64,000 nucleotides of DNA from Chitinophaga filiformis (lineage in GTDB: Bacteria; Bacteroidota; Bacteroidia; Chitinophagales; Chitinophagaceae), in contig NZ_FNBN01000001.1 in assembly GCF_900102545.1 (NCBI RefSeq), forward strand, positions 603,931 through 667,930. The letters are read 5' to 3'. Position 1 is the stretch's first letter; each line of letters begins with the position of its first letter. The notes under the pieces were generated by a model that saw only the letters and a program-made list of their open reading frames with translations, had not been told where the DNA came from and made no database searches. This document shows positions 27,386 through 37,300 of this stretch, piece by piece. A program made the translations under genes and the position numbers.

Positions 27386-27992
27386 TTATCGCCAGATATT
27401 GCAACAACTGCAGCAGAAAGGAAAGCAACTTTTTGGCGATCACTTCATGCTCTATAAGGAAGATCTATCCGTACTGATCCCTATCATAGCATGGATGCTG
27501 CGCGACGAAGATGTGGCCGCACAATGCGGCGTAGATCTGAAGAAAGGAATTTTTCTCTCCGGCCCCATCGGCGCAGGAAAAACACAGATCATGCAATTGA
27601 TGCGCTATCTCACCTCTCCCGCCGAAGACTATAAAATGATTAGCTGCACAAAGCTGGCACTGGAATTTGGCAGAAAAGGAACGGACATCATACACGATTA
27701 CACCTACGGTAATTTCAACCCCGACGGGACCCCGCAAACTTACTGCTTCGATAACCTGGGTAAGGAGATCATCGTCAAACACTACGGAACATCCTGTCAG
27801 ATCATGCAACAGATCATCCTTGCCCGGTACGAGCTTTTTATTCAATACAGGATGATCACGCATGCTACTTCCAGTCTGCATGCCCTGCAGATCGAAGAAC
27901 GCTATGGCGCCGAAATAATAAGCTGCCTGCGGGAAATGTTCAACAGGATAGGCTTTAGTAATGGAGCTGCAGACAAAAGAAGAACTAACTGA
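27336..27992 (+). CDS. DnaC/IstB-like AAA+ ATPase
   Basis: 218 residues with Walker A GPIGAGKT at about 71-78 and a Walker-B-like YCFDNLGKE. Single small P-loop ATPases of this layout load the replicative helicase (DnaC) or assist transposition (IstB). Start ATG 27336 lies inside the preceding gene, which suggests coupled translation. No IS21-type transposase is nearby, so a helicase-loader role beside the DnaD-like protein is more likely. Confidence 0.7.
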   Translation: MHPRVTTQTRTIRSLFDYRQILQQLQQKGKQLFGDHFMLYKEDLSVLIPIIAWMLRDEDVAAQCGVDLKKGIFLSGPIGAGKTQIMQLMRYLTSPAEDYKMISCTKLALEFGRKGTDIIHDYTYGNFNPDGTPQTYCFDNLGKEIIVKHYGTSCQIMQQIILARYELFIQYRMITHATSSLHALQIEERYGAEIISCLREMFNRIGFSNGAADKRRTN

Positions 27993-28018
27993 AATTTTAT
28001 AACTAAACTATAATCTTT

Positions 28019-28759
28019 ATGAAAAAGAACAAAACGAGCAGACACAAGCTCAAACGCCTTCGTGGCCATTCATCTGAACGCCTCCACAATGATCCTTCAT
28101 TTGAGAACGTTCGCAAAAACTGGCAGGACTTTACAACGGCTGCCAGATCAGCAAAACTGCTGCGCACTGTAATGGAAAACATTATGGAGCCGGTACATGA
28201 CAGAAGTCGCCAATGGCGGCTCACCAAAGCAATGTCGCAGGTACTCCGATCCGACAAATCAAATCCCCGGGGAGAGTGCAAGCCTGCTGATGGTGACCTC
28301 AAATTGCTGATAAATGTCGAGTTGAATACAGGGATTCCATTTCATGAGATATTTCCTGAGACCCTGGTTCATTTCAGGATAGACAAAAAGAAGGTCAAGA
28401 TGAATTTGTGGCCTATCATTCAGGAATCTCCGGAGCCACATCCATTGGCAGCTACTGCTACCGACCTGGAAATCAGGTTAGCTGTTGCTAATATTAATTT
28501 CTCACAACAGTCATTTAACATCAAATGGGCATCTTCCGGCATGTTGCCTTTTTCTGATCCCGGAATAGAAAATAAACAGCTGACAGTAAAGCTGGATAAG
28601 GGAAGCAAATTGCCGTTATTTATATTTCTTGCTATTAACTTTTATAACGAAGGCTTTAAAGAGAGGATAAATGCGATAAAGCTTGTGGATGTATACACCG
28701 CTGAAGATGATTGCGAAGACAGTGAATCAACGCCCCAAAAAAAAGAAGAGCAGCTATAA
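28019..28759 (+). CDS. Conserved unknown protein
   Basis: 246 residues, basic N-terminus (MKKNKTSRHKLKRLRGHSSE), a helical part (FENVRKNWQDFTTAARSAKLLRTVMENIM), then a beta-rich half (LLINVELNTGIPFHEIFPET, NFSQQSFNIKWASSGMLPFS, LPLFIFLAINFYNEGFKERINAI) and an acidic tail. No signal peptide or catalytic motif. I recall similar unannotated proteins in Bacteroidota but no function. It follows the ATPase by 26 bases and may be in the same transcript. Confidence 0.55.
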   Translation: MKKNKTSRHKLKRLRGHSSERLHNDPSFENVRKNWQDFTTAARSAKLLRTVMENIMEPVHDRSRQWRLTKAMSQVLRSDKSNPRGECKPADGDLKLLINVELNTGIPFHEIFPETLVHFRIDKKKVKMNLWPIIQESPEPHPLAATATDLEIRLAVANINFSQQSFNIKWASSGMLPFSDPGIENKQLTVKLDKGSKLPLFIFLAINFYNEGFKERINAIKLVDVYTAEDDCEDSESTPQKKEEQL

Positions 28760-28767
28760 TTGTACCA

Positions 28768-30213
28768 TTACATCTGTTGCCTGCGTTTATCCGCTCGCAA
28801 CACCACTTCCCATAACAACACGCCAAACACCACGCCCAATATCATATTAAACAATTGATATCGTAACACCACCGGTGAAGCCAATACGCTGAACCCATAG
28901 TGTACGATCCAGTAAAAGGTGCCTATCCTTAGCGCACTACGGAATTTTATGTCCGCAAACGAAGGACCGGACACCCGGTAATATGCAATCCATCCGGAAA
29001 TGAATAACAGGATAATGAAAACCATGAGTACAGGATAATAATCGAAAATGATCAGTTCCCGTTTATTGGAAACGGTATAGATCTTATTGGAAGGATAATG
29101 GAACCAGGTCTGGGCAATAGGCCATACGGTGTCACGCCCGTCATTGTACAAGGCCAGGTTCTCTACCGGAGGATATGCATACTGGAAAAAATTCGGCAGT
29201 AGAAAATACCGGAAATATGGTACAGGGTATTGGCTGATCAGGTATTTGCCGTAGTCATTGTACAATGGCGCCACAGCCGCCATTTGCCGGAGATGAACGG
29301 CATTGTCTGCAATGTTTACAGCACCAGGTGAAGGTTGCAAAGGAGAAGTGGCATCCCATAGATAAAAAGCCATCAGTGGGCCATCAGGACGTTGGGACAT
29401 AGGAATATGTTGCAGCGAATCTATGTATGCATTCACCTTATTATGTACTGCCGCAAATTCTGGTGGCACCTGTAAAGGAGGGCGCTTCGGCATATGCGCA
29501 TAGGCATGTACGGCATTATTAGCCATCTGCCATCCGCTGAAGGCGGAGAACTGCCGCGTGGCCATCACCTTTTCAGATTGATAGGTTGTGTATAACATAA
29601 AGCCGCCGATCATGCCCGCCATGATCAGTCCACTGGCTATTTTAACACGGACGGTAAAAGCACAAAACACGATGACGGTAATACTGACGATGGGATAGAT
29701 CAAGGCATGATACCGGACGGTATAAGCCAGCAGCAGCACCAGCAAATGGACAGCTAACAACCACTTTGAAGGTTGATACACCAGTCTGAACAACTGGGAT
29801 ATCCATATAAGGCTGATACCGATAAAGTAAACATCACTGGTTACATAATTGCTCAGGTAAAGGATGGCAGGATTTAAGAACAGGAAAGCAAAGATCAATC
29901 TGCGGGGCCATTTCCCAACTGTTGTCAGGTCAAGTACGGTATAAAAGAAATACAGTGCGCAGACATGATAAAAGCAGAATTGTGCGAAGACCAACGCTGT
30001 ATCCCAATGGGTGAACAAACCAACAAAGCGGATCAGTTTTGCATAGCCTACCGGCCACATATTGGCATCTGCGTTGGTATAAGCGCTGCGTAGATAATTG
30101 TAGGAATCCTGCATGAAATTGGGGAATGGATAAAAGTATTTGAAGACAATAAACTGCAGCAGCATGGTGAACATCGCCAGGTATACATATCTCGTAAAAC
30201 GCATTCTCATCAT
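28768..30213 (-). CDS. Polytopic GT-C-like membrane protein (copy 2)
   Basis: 481 residues, about 10-12 membrane helices, paralog of 15121-16593. Shared positions: NFMQDSYNYLRSAYTNA and WPVGYAKLIRFVGLFTHWDTA in the first loop, NPAILYLSNYVTSDVYFIG, YTVRYHALIYPIVS and FSGWQMANNAVHAY. As in copy 1, the first loop has the aspartate expected of GT-C glycosyltransferases. It diverges from the S9 peptidase gene, which lies between it and the small exported protein. Upstream of its start, TTTAAC and ATTTTA lie at 11-base spacing followed by TATCTCC, similar to but weaker than the double-TTAAC promoters. Confidence 0.7.
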   Translation of the reverse strand: MMRMRFTRYVYLAMFTMLLQFIVFKYFYPFPNFMQDSYNYLRSAYTNADANMWPVGYAKLIRFVGLFTHWDTALVFAQFCFYHVCALYFFYTVLDLTTVGKWPRRLIFAFLFLNPAILYLSNYVTSDVYFIGISLIWISQLFRLVYQPSKWLLAVHLLVLLLAYTVRYHALIYPIVSITVIVFCAFTVRVKIASGLIMAGMIGGFMLYTTYQSEKVMATRQFSAFSGWQMANNAVHAYAHMPKRPPLQVPPEFAAVHNKVNAYIDSLQHIPMSQRPDGPLMAFYLWDATSPLQPSPGAVNIADNAVHLRQMAAVAPLYNDYGKYLISQYPVPYFRYFLLPNFFQYAYPPVENLALYNDGRDTVWPIAQTWFHYPSNKIYTVSNKRELIIFDYYPVLMVFIILLFISGWIAYYRVSGPSFADIKFRSALRIGTFYWIVHYGFSVLASPVVLRYQLFNMILGVVFGVLLWEVVLRADKRRQQM

Positions 30214-30327
30214 ATGCAGGAATTTAAAGGGCCGGGCCGATAGCTAAGTTTGGAGATAGAGAATATTTTTGAAAGTGCTTAAAATTACTGGTTAAATGCT
30301 AATTTAAATAGCGTTTAAAGCACCTCC

Positions 30328-32556
30328 GTGTTAACCACCACAAGAATATCGCTCCCTTTCCTACTCTGCTGCTGCTATTTAATGGCGTGGTCTCAAAAAC
30401 CGCTGATCACTAATGATAGTTATCGTACCTGGACAAGGCTGTCCCCTGCTTACGGCATACGGGACGATGGGCAGTATGTATGGTACCAGTATGGCTCGCC
30501 GGCTACAGGAGATATATTGGTATTACACAAGACGGATAATACATCCCACAGGGAATTCCCCCGTGGATTCAATCCGACCTTTTCGGATAAGCGTTTTTTA
30601 TTCCAACTACCGGGCGATACCCTGGCTGTCTTTGCATCAGATAGTGTGACTTATTGGCCGGAGGTAAGTTCCTATGCTGTTGAGAAACAGCAGCTCATCC
30701 TGCAAAAATCCGATGCACTTGTCTGGACAGACCTCAATACCGGTCATAGTAAAACGGTCTATGAAGGCTCTGTCAGCCAGGCGGCATTCAATGGGCAACA
30801 GCTGGCGTTTATCACTGATCGTACACTCAGGTATTATCAGCGGGATATGGATTCAACCAGGATACTACACGATAGCTGCACGGGTCCTTTACAGCTTTCC
30901 CGTGATGGACAACGGATCACCTGCCAGTTATTGCCTGCTAAACTACCTGCTCCGGATGCCATCAGGATCTGGCATTACCTGAATTACTATCTGCAAAGAC
31001 CTCCACCTGTTCAAACTACAGTCTCCATCCGGCTGGAAGATGCACAGCTGTGTACTGTCAATACACCCGGTACACAAATCGCCTACCAGGATGGAGGACG
31101 GTATATCATTACACAAAACTGTCTCAACTACCAGGAATATTACTGGAACAAAACGGTGATCGCTACTCTTTATCTCGTGGATAGGGAAACGGGTACGCAG
31201 AAAATGATTGCGGCAAACAAGGAAAAACTATTGATACCAATAGGTATTTCACCCGGGGAAAGATTTATGACCTGGTACGATCTTTCCAGCCGATATATCC
31301 GCTGTTATGAGATTACTACGGGCCATACACGCGATTTACTAAAGGGTATTGGCATTGCACAATGGACGGACGGCGATAGTGCCGTTTTTATTCATACTAC
31401 AGATGATGTTTGGCAGGTAGATCCAAGAGGCATTAAACCCGCGGTGAACCTGACGCGGGGCAAACAGCAACATACCATCTTCCGGTACTTATTCCCCGGT
31501 ATCTTCCTGGCATTTGATACAAAAACAAAAGAAAATGGTTTCGGGAGATGGTACAACAACAATGTAGTGCCCTGCACAATGGATGCCTGCTTATATTACT
31601 GGCCACAATATCCGCTGGATCAATATAAACCCCTTAAAGCAAAAGATACCACTGTTTACCTGCTGCAGCGGATGCAGGCTACAGCTTCACCCAATCTGCT
31701 GCTGACGGATGATTTTATTCACTTTACACCTGTTACCAATATCCGGCCAGAGGCAGACTATAACTGGCTGACAGTAGAACTAACCAAAGAAGGACTGTTA
31801 TACAAACCCGCGAATTTCAATCCGCAGCAAAAATACCCTGTCATCTTTCATTACTATGAGCGGAGTAAGGATTACCTGCACAGGTACCTGCCACCGGCAT
31901 TAAGTGAAGGCCCGTTGAATATAGCGTCTTATGTCAGCAATGGATATATCGTATTCGTTCCGGACATCCGGACAAAGAGAGGCCATCCCGGCAAAAGCGC
32001 GGCTAAAGCGGTATTACGGGCAGCAAAGTACCTGTCGGCCTTCCCCTGGGCAGACAAGCAGAGAATGGGATTGCAGGGGCATAGTTTCGGTGGATATATC
32101 ACCAACTACATCATCACACACAGTAATTTGTTTGCCGCAGCACAGGCAAGTGCCGGCCCGGTTAACTTTTTCAGCGGGTATGGAGCCATCAGGAAGATCA
32201 CAGGCACTGCCATGCAGCAGCTATACGAGCAAGGACAAAATAATATGGGCGTTCCCCCCTGGAACAGACCCGGACTATACATCAGAAACTCCCCCGTAAT
32301 CAGTGCCAACAAAGTACATACTCCCCTCCTGTTGATGCATAACGACAACGATAATGCTGTCCCCTTTGCGCAAAGTATAGAGCTGTTCACTGCCTTAAGA
32401 CGGCTGCAAAGGCCAGTATGGCTGATCCAGTATAAGGACGAAGGACATCAGTTATTCCGCGACCCACAGAAACTGGATTTCAGCATCCGGCAACAACAGT
32501 TCTTCGATCACTATCTGAAAGGTAAACCGGCGCCGGACTGGATGACAGCTCACTGA
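30328..32556 (+). CDS. S9-family (prolyl oligopeptidase type) exported serine peptidase
   Basis: 742 residues starting with GTG at 30328, chosen because it gives the export signal TTTRISLPFLLCCCYLMAWS; no upstream ATG was found. A long beta-propeller-like region comes first, then the alpha/beta-hydrolase domain with Ser586 in GHSFGG, Asp675 in DNAVPF and His707 in EGHQLF, the S9 triad. Also RHFFT-like end FFDHYLKG. Such enzymes cleave short peptides in the periplasm or outside. It sits between the GT-C-like and small exported protein genes, and its stop overlaps the latter's stop by 7 bases. It is absent from the copy at 15-24 kb. Confidence 0.87.
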   Translation: MLTTTRISLPFLLCCCYLMAWSQKPLITNDSYRTWTRLSPAYGIRDDGQYVWYQYGSPATGDILVLHKTDNTSHREFPRGFNPTFSDKRFLFQLPGDTLAVFASDSVTYWPEVSSYAVEKQQLILQKSDALVWTDLNTGHSKTVYEGSVSQAAFNGQQLAFITDRTLRYYQRDMDSTRILHDSCTGPLQLSRDGQRITCQLLPAKLPAPDAIRIWHYLNYYLQRPPPVQTTVSIRLEDAQLCTVNTPGTQIAYQDGGRYIITQNCLNYQEYYWNKTVIATLYLVDRETGTQKMIAANKEKLLIPIGISPGERFMTWYDLSSRYIRCYEITTGHTRDLLKGIGIAQWTDGDSAVFIHTTDDVWQVDPRGIKPAVNLTRGKQQHTIFRYLFPGIFLAFDTKTKENGFGRWYNNNVVPCTMDACLYYWPQYPLDQYKPLKAKDTTVYLLQRMQATASPNLLLTDDFIHFTPVTNIRPEADYNWLTVELTKEGLLYKPANFNPQQKYPVIFHYYERSKDYLHRYLPPALSEGPLNIASYVSNGYIVFVPDIRTKRGHPGKSAAKAVLRAAKYLSAFPWADKQRMGLQGHSFGGYITNYIITHSNLFAAAQASAGPVNFFSGYGAIRKITGTAMQQLYEQGQNNMGVPPWNRPGLYIRNSPVISANKVHTPLLLMHNDNDNAVPFAQSIELFTALRRLQRPVWLIQYKDEGHQLFRDPQKLDFSIRQQQFFDHYLKGKPAPDWMTAH

Positions 32557-32894
32557 CCGTTATCGTCATAGATACCCAGCCAGGTTGGCCATGGAGAACC
32601 CGTTACTACCGTAATAAAGTAAAAAGCCCCACCAATAGTAGTGGTAGACTGGGTAGTGCCTGTATACACAGGCTTACCAGGATTCACCGCCAGCTCCCAG
32701 GTATCCGTTTGGAAAGTACGATAGGGAGCTTCTCCGGCATAGGTAAGCACCCTTGAGGCGCCATTCTGAGAGAAAACACCTGTAGTGCGGTAAAACAGGT
32801 TACTGAGCTGCCGCCTTTGGGCTCTGAATGACATTGTCGCCATCCAAATGGCAGACAGGGCGATCAACGCCAAAATAATTCTGGCCTTTTTCAT
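32550..32894 (-). CDS. Small exported YDDxGQ protein (copy 3)
   Basis: 114 residues beginning with an export signal (MKKARIILALIALSAIWMAT). Landmarks shared with 16594-16932: QLSNLFYR, RVLTY, APYRTF, GKPVYT, TIGG, GSPWPT and the last residues YDDNGQ. No Cys and no known domain; Thr-rich. It is the gene after SusC and SusD on the same strand (59 bases from SusD) and its stop overlaps the end of the convergent peptidase. The strict C-terminal motif suggests the end itself is recognised or processed (inference). Confidence 0.77.
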   Translation of the reverse strand: MKKARIILALIALSAIWMATMSFRAQRRQLSNLFYRTTGVFSQNGASRVLTYAGEAPYRTFQTDTWELAVNPGKPVYTGTTQSTTTIGGAFYFITVVTGSPWPTWLGIYDDNGQ

Positions 32895-32953
32895 AACATA
32901 TTGTTTGAACTAAAGGTAGATGACTAAAATGGAAAACAATTTGGAGACAGCGT

Positions 32954-34306
32954 CTATTCTGGGTATCCCTCGTTCTGCGTAAGATTGGGGTTTAACAATA
33001 TCTCGCTCCGGGGAATGGGATACCATTGCTGATAAGCTTTCCAGTCGCCACCTTTGGCAGCAGTAGCGGCCTTCATCACTGTGTTGATCTTATGGGTACG
33101 TTTGAGGTCTAACCAACGGTGGCCCCATTCAGCGAATAATTCCACCTGTTTTTCATGTTGTATGGCATCGTCCAGCGGGCCTGTGCCGTTAATATTGAGC
33201 CTGGGTAAACCTGCCCTTCTCCTTACCACCATCAGGTCTTCCAGTCCACCTGCCTTGTCGCCCGTATGTAATCTTGCTTCTGCCCTGATCAGGTATTGCT
33301 CTGCCAGGCGCAACACCATCAGGTATTCCGTTGGCGGCGCCGCAGGATCTGCGGCTTTGTATTTGTAGGGATAATAACCGTCTTCTCCCAGCCAGTATTG
33401 TTTACGCAAATCTTCTTTTTCCAATGTCTGCAGGAAGGTCGGTGCGGCAACAACAGGGCGTTGTTGTATAAACAGCAATGCATCTCCTGTAGCCGTTCCG
33501 TTCACGGGTTGTAGCTGCCAGATAGCCTCTTTGCTGTCTTTCAGGAATACCCTGGATAAAGGCACGGTATCATATACCGCATTGTTGTCTATAAGCGCTG
33601 ATGCCGCAATGATAGCCGCCCGCCAGTTGTTCTGGTACAGCTGCACCCGGGCCAGTAAAGCAGTAGCCGCCCATTTGTTGGGCCGTACCCGATCGGACGT
33701 AATGGATATCATATCTGCCCGCAGGTAGTCCGTCCGCAGCAGGGATGCGGCAGCTTCCAGGTCTTGTACGATCAGCTCATATACTTTCACTACCGGTGTA
33801 CGGCGCATGGTAGCATTGACCTTGTAATCAGTACCGGTCACCAATGGCACTTCGTCAAACAGGTTCACCAGGTAGAAGTAACAGAAGGCCCTGACGAATC
33901 TGGCTTCTCCGATCAATTGCTGCCTGATAGCCGGTGTAAGACGGCTGGATGCTGTCAATCCTTCAATAGCGGCATTGGCCTGGTAGATGTACTTGTACAG
34001 CCAGCTCCATACCGGTATATTGTCGGGCCTCGGTTGGTTTTTATACATGGATACAGACAGTTCATCCTCCTGCTGCAACAGGAACTCGTCGGCAGAGAGA
34101 CCGGAGAGATAGGAAATACCTTCTCCTCCCATGAATGTTCCATCGTTGCTCATGTTATAGAACAATCCAGTCAGTACGGCAGCAGCGCTGGCGTCAGACT
34201 GATATATAGTGCCCGAATTGCCGCCATCTACCGGGTCTCCGGGGTCCAGCAGTTTACGACAACCTCCGCAAAACAGCAGGCAGATTAACAATATTGTCCA
34301 TCGCAT
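32954..34306 (-). CDS. SusD-like outer-membrane lipoprotein
   Basis: 450 residues with lipoprotein signal MRWTILLICLLFCGGC followed by RKLLDPGDPVDGG. SusD landmarks: LIGEARFVRAFCYFYLVNLFDEVPLVTGTDY, RPNKWAATALLARVQLYQNNW, YLMVLRLAEQYLIRAEARLHTG, ELFAEWGHRWLDLKRTH, YPIPRSEILLNPNLTQNEGY. The N- and C-terminal parts are close to the SusD at 17014-18405, so the two modules are paralogous. It follows SusC with a 10-base gap. Confidence 0.95.
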   Translation of the reverse strand: MRWTILLICLLFCGGCRKLLDPGDPVDGGNSGTIYQSDASAAAVLTGLFYNMSNDGTFMGGEGISYLSGLSADEFLLQQEDELSVSMYKNQPRPDNIPVWSWLYKYIYQANAAIEGLTASSRLTPAIRQQLIGEARFVRAFCYFYLVNLFDEVPLVTGTDYKVNATMRRTPVVKVYELIVQDLEAAASLLRTDYLRADMISITSDRVRPNKWAATALLARVQLYQNNWRAAIIAASALIDNNAVYDTVPLSRVFLKDSKEAIWQLQPVNGTATGDALLFIQQRPVVAAPTFLQTLEKEDLRKQYWLGEDGYYPYKYKAADPAAPPTEYLMVLRLAEQYLIRAEARLHTGDKAGGLEDLMVVRRRAGLPRLNINGTGPLDDAIQHEKQVELFAEWGHRWLDLKRTHKINTVMKAATAAKGGDWKAYQQWYPIPRSEILLNPNLTQNEGYPE

Positions 34307-34316
34307 TCCAAACAGT

Positions 34317-37300
34317 TTATAGCGATATTTTCAGTCCGGCAGATAACACCCTCAGGGGAGGAATGGCTGTCCGTGACTGCGTTTCAGGGTCAAGGCCCTT
34401 GTAGCTGGTAAGGGTAAACAGGTTCTGTGCCTGTATATACACCCTGCTGTCATGCAGGTGCAGGCGCTGTTGCATACCTTTTGGCAATAACCAGGCGGCC
34501 TCCAAATAGCGACAGCGGATGAAGGAGGCATTCTCATATCCCAGGTCACTCATGATGGCTTTCTTATAGCCTTCCTTTAAACCGGGACTCTGGGTATACC
34601 GTTGGCGGTCGGTAATATCGCCCGGCTTTTGCCACCTGGATAATACTACGGCATATTGATTTTGCGGATATCCCGGCATAACGCTGGGGTCAAATGTGGT
34701 ATTGATCCCCGTCTGCTTTGTAAACTGCAGCAGCACTTCCAGCTCGAACCGTCCTATCCGCAGGCTGTTTTGCCAGCCGCCGAAGAAAACGGGATAGCTG
34801 TTCACCGACAAACTTTCTACTGCATCTTCTGCCGGCACCGGGTGATTGTTGGCATCTGCAAAAAGGTAAGCCCCTGTTGCAGGATCTACTCCCATAGCCG
34901 TAGCCACATAGAGCTGCGACAATGGTTTCCCTTCCACAAATCCCGATGTACCAGGTATGGCGATCGTAGGATCGGGGTAATACACGAGTTTATTACGGCC
35001 AAAGGAAATATTGAATGAGGAGGCCCATTCAAACGTCTTCGTCCGGAATTGCCGGGCAGTCAGTACGAATTCCCAGCCGGCGTTCCTGATCACAGCGGGC
35101 AGGTTGCCAATAATGCTGCCAGCGCCGGTGATATCCGGTAAAGGATAAGCAACCAGCTGATTGGAAGACCGGTAGATAAAATGACTGGCGGTGAACAGGA
35201 GCCTGTCTTTCAGGAAGCCCAGTTCCAGGCCGGCTTCCGACTTCTGTGTCAGTTCCCAGGCAAAATCAGCATTGAACAAACGACTGGGTTGCAGTCCCAC
35301 CACACCCTGGTAAGTGCCGTCCACGTTACTGTACTGGTCCAGGTACTGGTAGTCGCCTATCTGATCGTTGCCGGTAGTACCATAGCTCAGTCTCAGCTTA
35401 CCGAAACTCAGCACACGCCGTAAGTGGCACATAAATGGCTCCTCAGAAAAGATCCATCCTGCGCCGGCAGCGGCGAAGGTGGCGTACTGTTTCCTGGGGC
35501 CAAAGCGACTGCTGCCGTCCCGGCGCAGGCTGAGGTTCAGCAGGTAGCGGTTCTTCCAGTTCAGACCTGCTCTGCCAAACAGGGCTGCATAACGATACGA
35601 TGCACCTTCTGTTTTACTATATACCGTGTCTGCATAACTGATATCCCGGATCAGGAGATCGTTTTTGAAACCATCTCCATTGATATTCTTCCGCGTTTCA
35701 TTATAGCCCTGTATAGTACCTCCAAGCACCATTTCCAGGCGCAATGCGCCCGCCTGGTATACATAGTTCAACTGGGGCTCGATAATGCGGGAAATAGCCT
35801 TATAATCGTAATTATGCAAAGAGCCTGTTTTGCTATCCCTCGTGGGAGGTGCGTACATGGCAAGCGGCAGGATGGTCTGCGAGTGGCCGCTCAGCCAGTT
35901 ATAGCCCAAGGTGGTCCTGGCAACAAGACCGGGCAGCAACCGGTATTGCAGGCTGGCGTTCCCCAGCACATTTTTCACATAGGCATCGAAAAGAGGTCCT
36001 GCCAGCGCAATGTAGGGATTGAGCCAGGAATAATTCAGGCTACCGTCTTCCAGGTACGCAGGAGGCGCGTTTGGTGGCAGCATGATCTTGCTGGTGAAAT
36101 CAATGCCGGGCAAGGTGGTTTTGTCTGCCAGGAAACTGCCGCTAAAGGCAGCTTTGAAGCGCTGGTTGGCCGAGGCGCCGCTGGTGCTGAAATACGCCCC
36201 TCCGCGGGTATCGCCGAACTTACCCGGGAGGACGGTGCCTTCCTGCCGGTAATGACCGCTCAGCAGGTATTGAATACTTTTATTACCACCGGATGCAGAG
36301 GCCTGGACATTGGTCACTGATGCGGTACCTCCTGTTAATTCCTTTTGCCAGTCGGTATACCGGCTGGTATCCCATTTCAGCAGGTCAGTGGCATTCCTTT
36401 CCGTGGGAATCACACCGTCGTTCAGAAACGCCTCCCGGCGCATGGCAATGTATTGCTGTGTATTCAGCAGTTTCACTTTCCGGGATGTTTGTCCGAAGCC
36501 ACGACTTACATTCACCGTCAGCTGCGTTTTCCCTGGCTGGCCCTTGCGCGTGGTGATAAGCACTACGCCGTTAGCGCCGCGGGAACCGTAAATGGCAGTA
36601 GCATCAGCGTCTTTCAGTACATCGATGCTTTCCACATCTTCCGCGTTGATAAAGTTGAAGGCAGACGCCTTATCGCCCCAGATCTGCGAACCCAGTCCGC
36701 CGGTCAGGATGGGGTTATAAGGAATCCCATTCACAACAAAGAGCGGTTGTGTACCATTCACCAGGCTGTTTTGTCCGCGGATCTGCACTTTCATGGCCAT
36801 ACCCGGCACACCGCCCGTTTGGGTGATGAGCATACCGGGTACCCTGCCCTGTAGGGCCATTAACACGTTGGTACCCGATTGACCGGCAATGAAGTTGCCT
36901 TTAACAGTGGTAACGTTCCCGGTATTGAACCGCTGGGTGGTGGTACCATAGCCGATAATGACTGTTTCGTCCAGCACCTTGCCCATGATCAGTTTAGGCG
37001 TATCGGGCATCTCTAATGGTGAAGGCTTCGGGGCCATTACCAAGGGAGCTCTCCAAACATTGATGGAGCGGTCGTCGAGCTTCCAGGCATAAGTGCCTTT
37101 GAGAACGGTATTGAGCACGTCCTGCAAGGCAGCTTTCCTGAAGCGGACATCCAGGGTACGGTTTACGTCCACTTCCGCGGGATTATAGCTGAAATAGTAG
37201 TGAGTCTGTGCTTCTATTTGGGAAAAGATATCCTTAAGGGAAACCTGCCGGCCTACAATAGTCACTTTTTGAGAGGGATAGACCTGCCCCTCTACCTGGT

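Noticed and set aside
33764..34288. Plus-strand frame opposite SusD
   Set aside because: Shadow of the SusD gene without any independent signal.
35424..36320. Long plus-strand frame (298 residues) opposite SusC
   Set aside because: It lies inside the SusC gene in an antisense frame, has no family features, and reflects the codon use of SusC.
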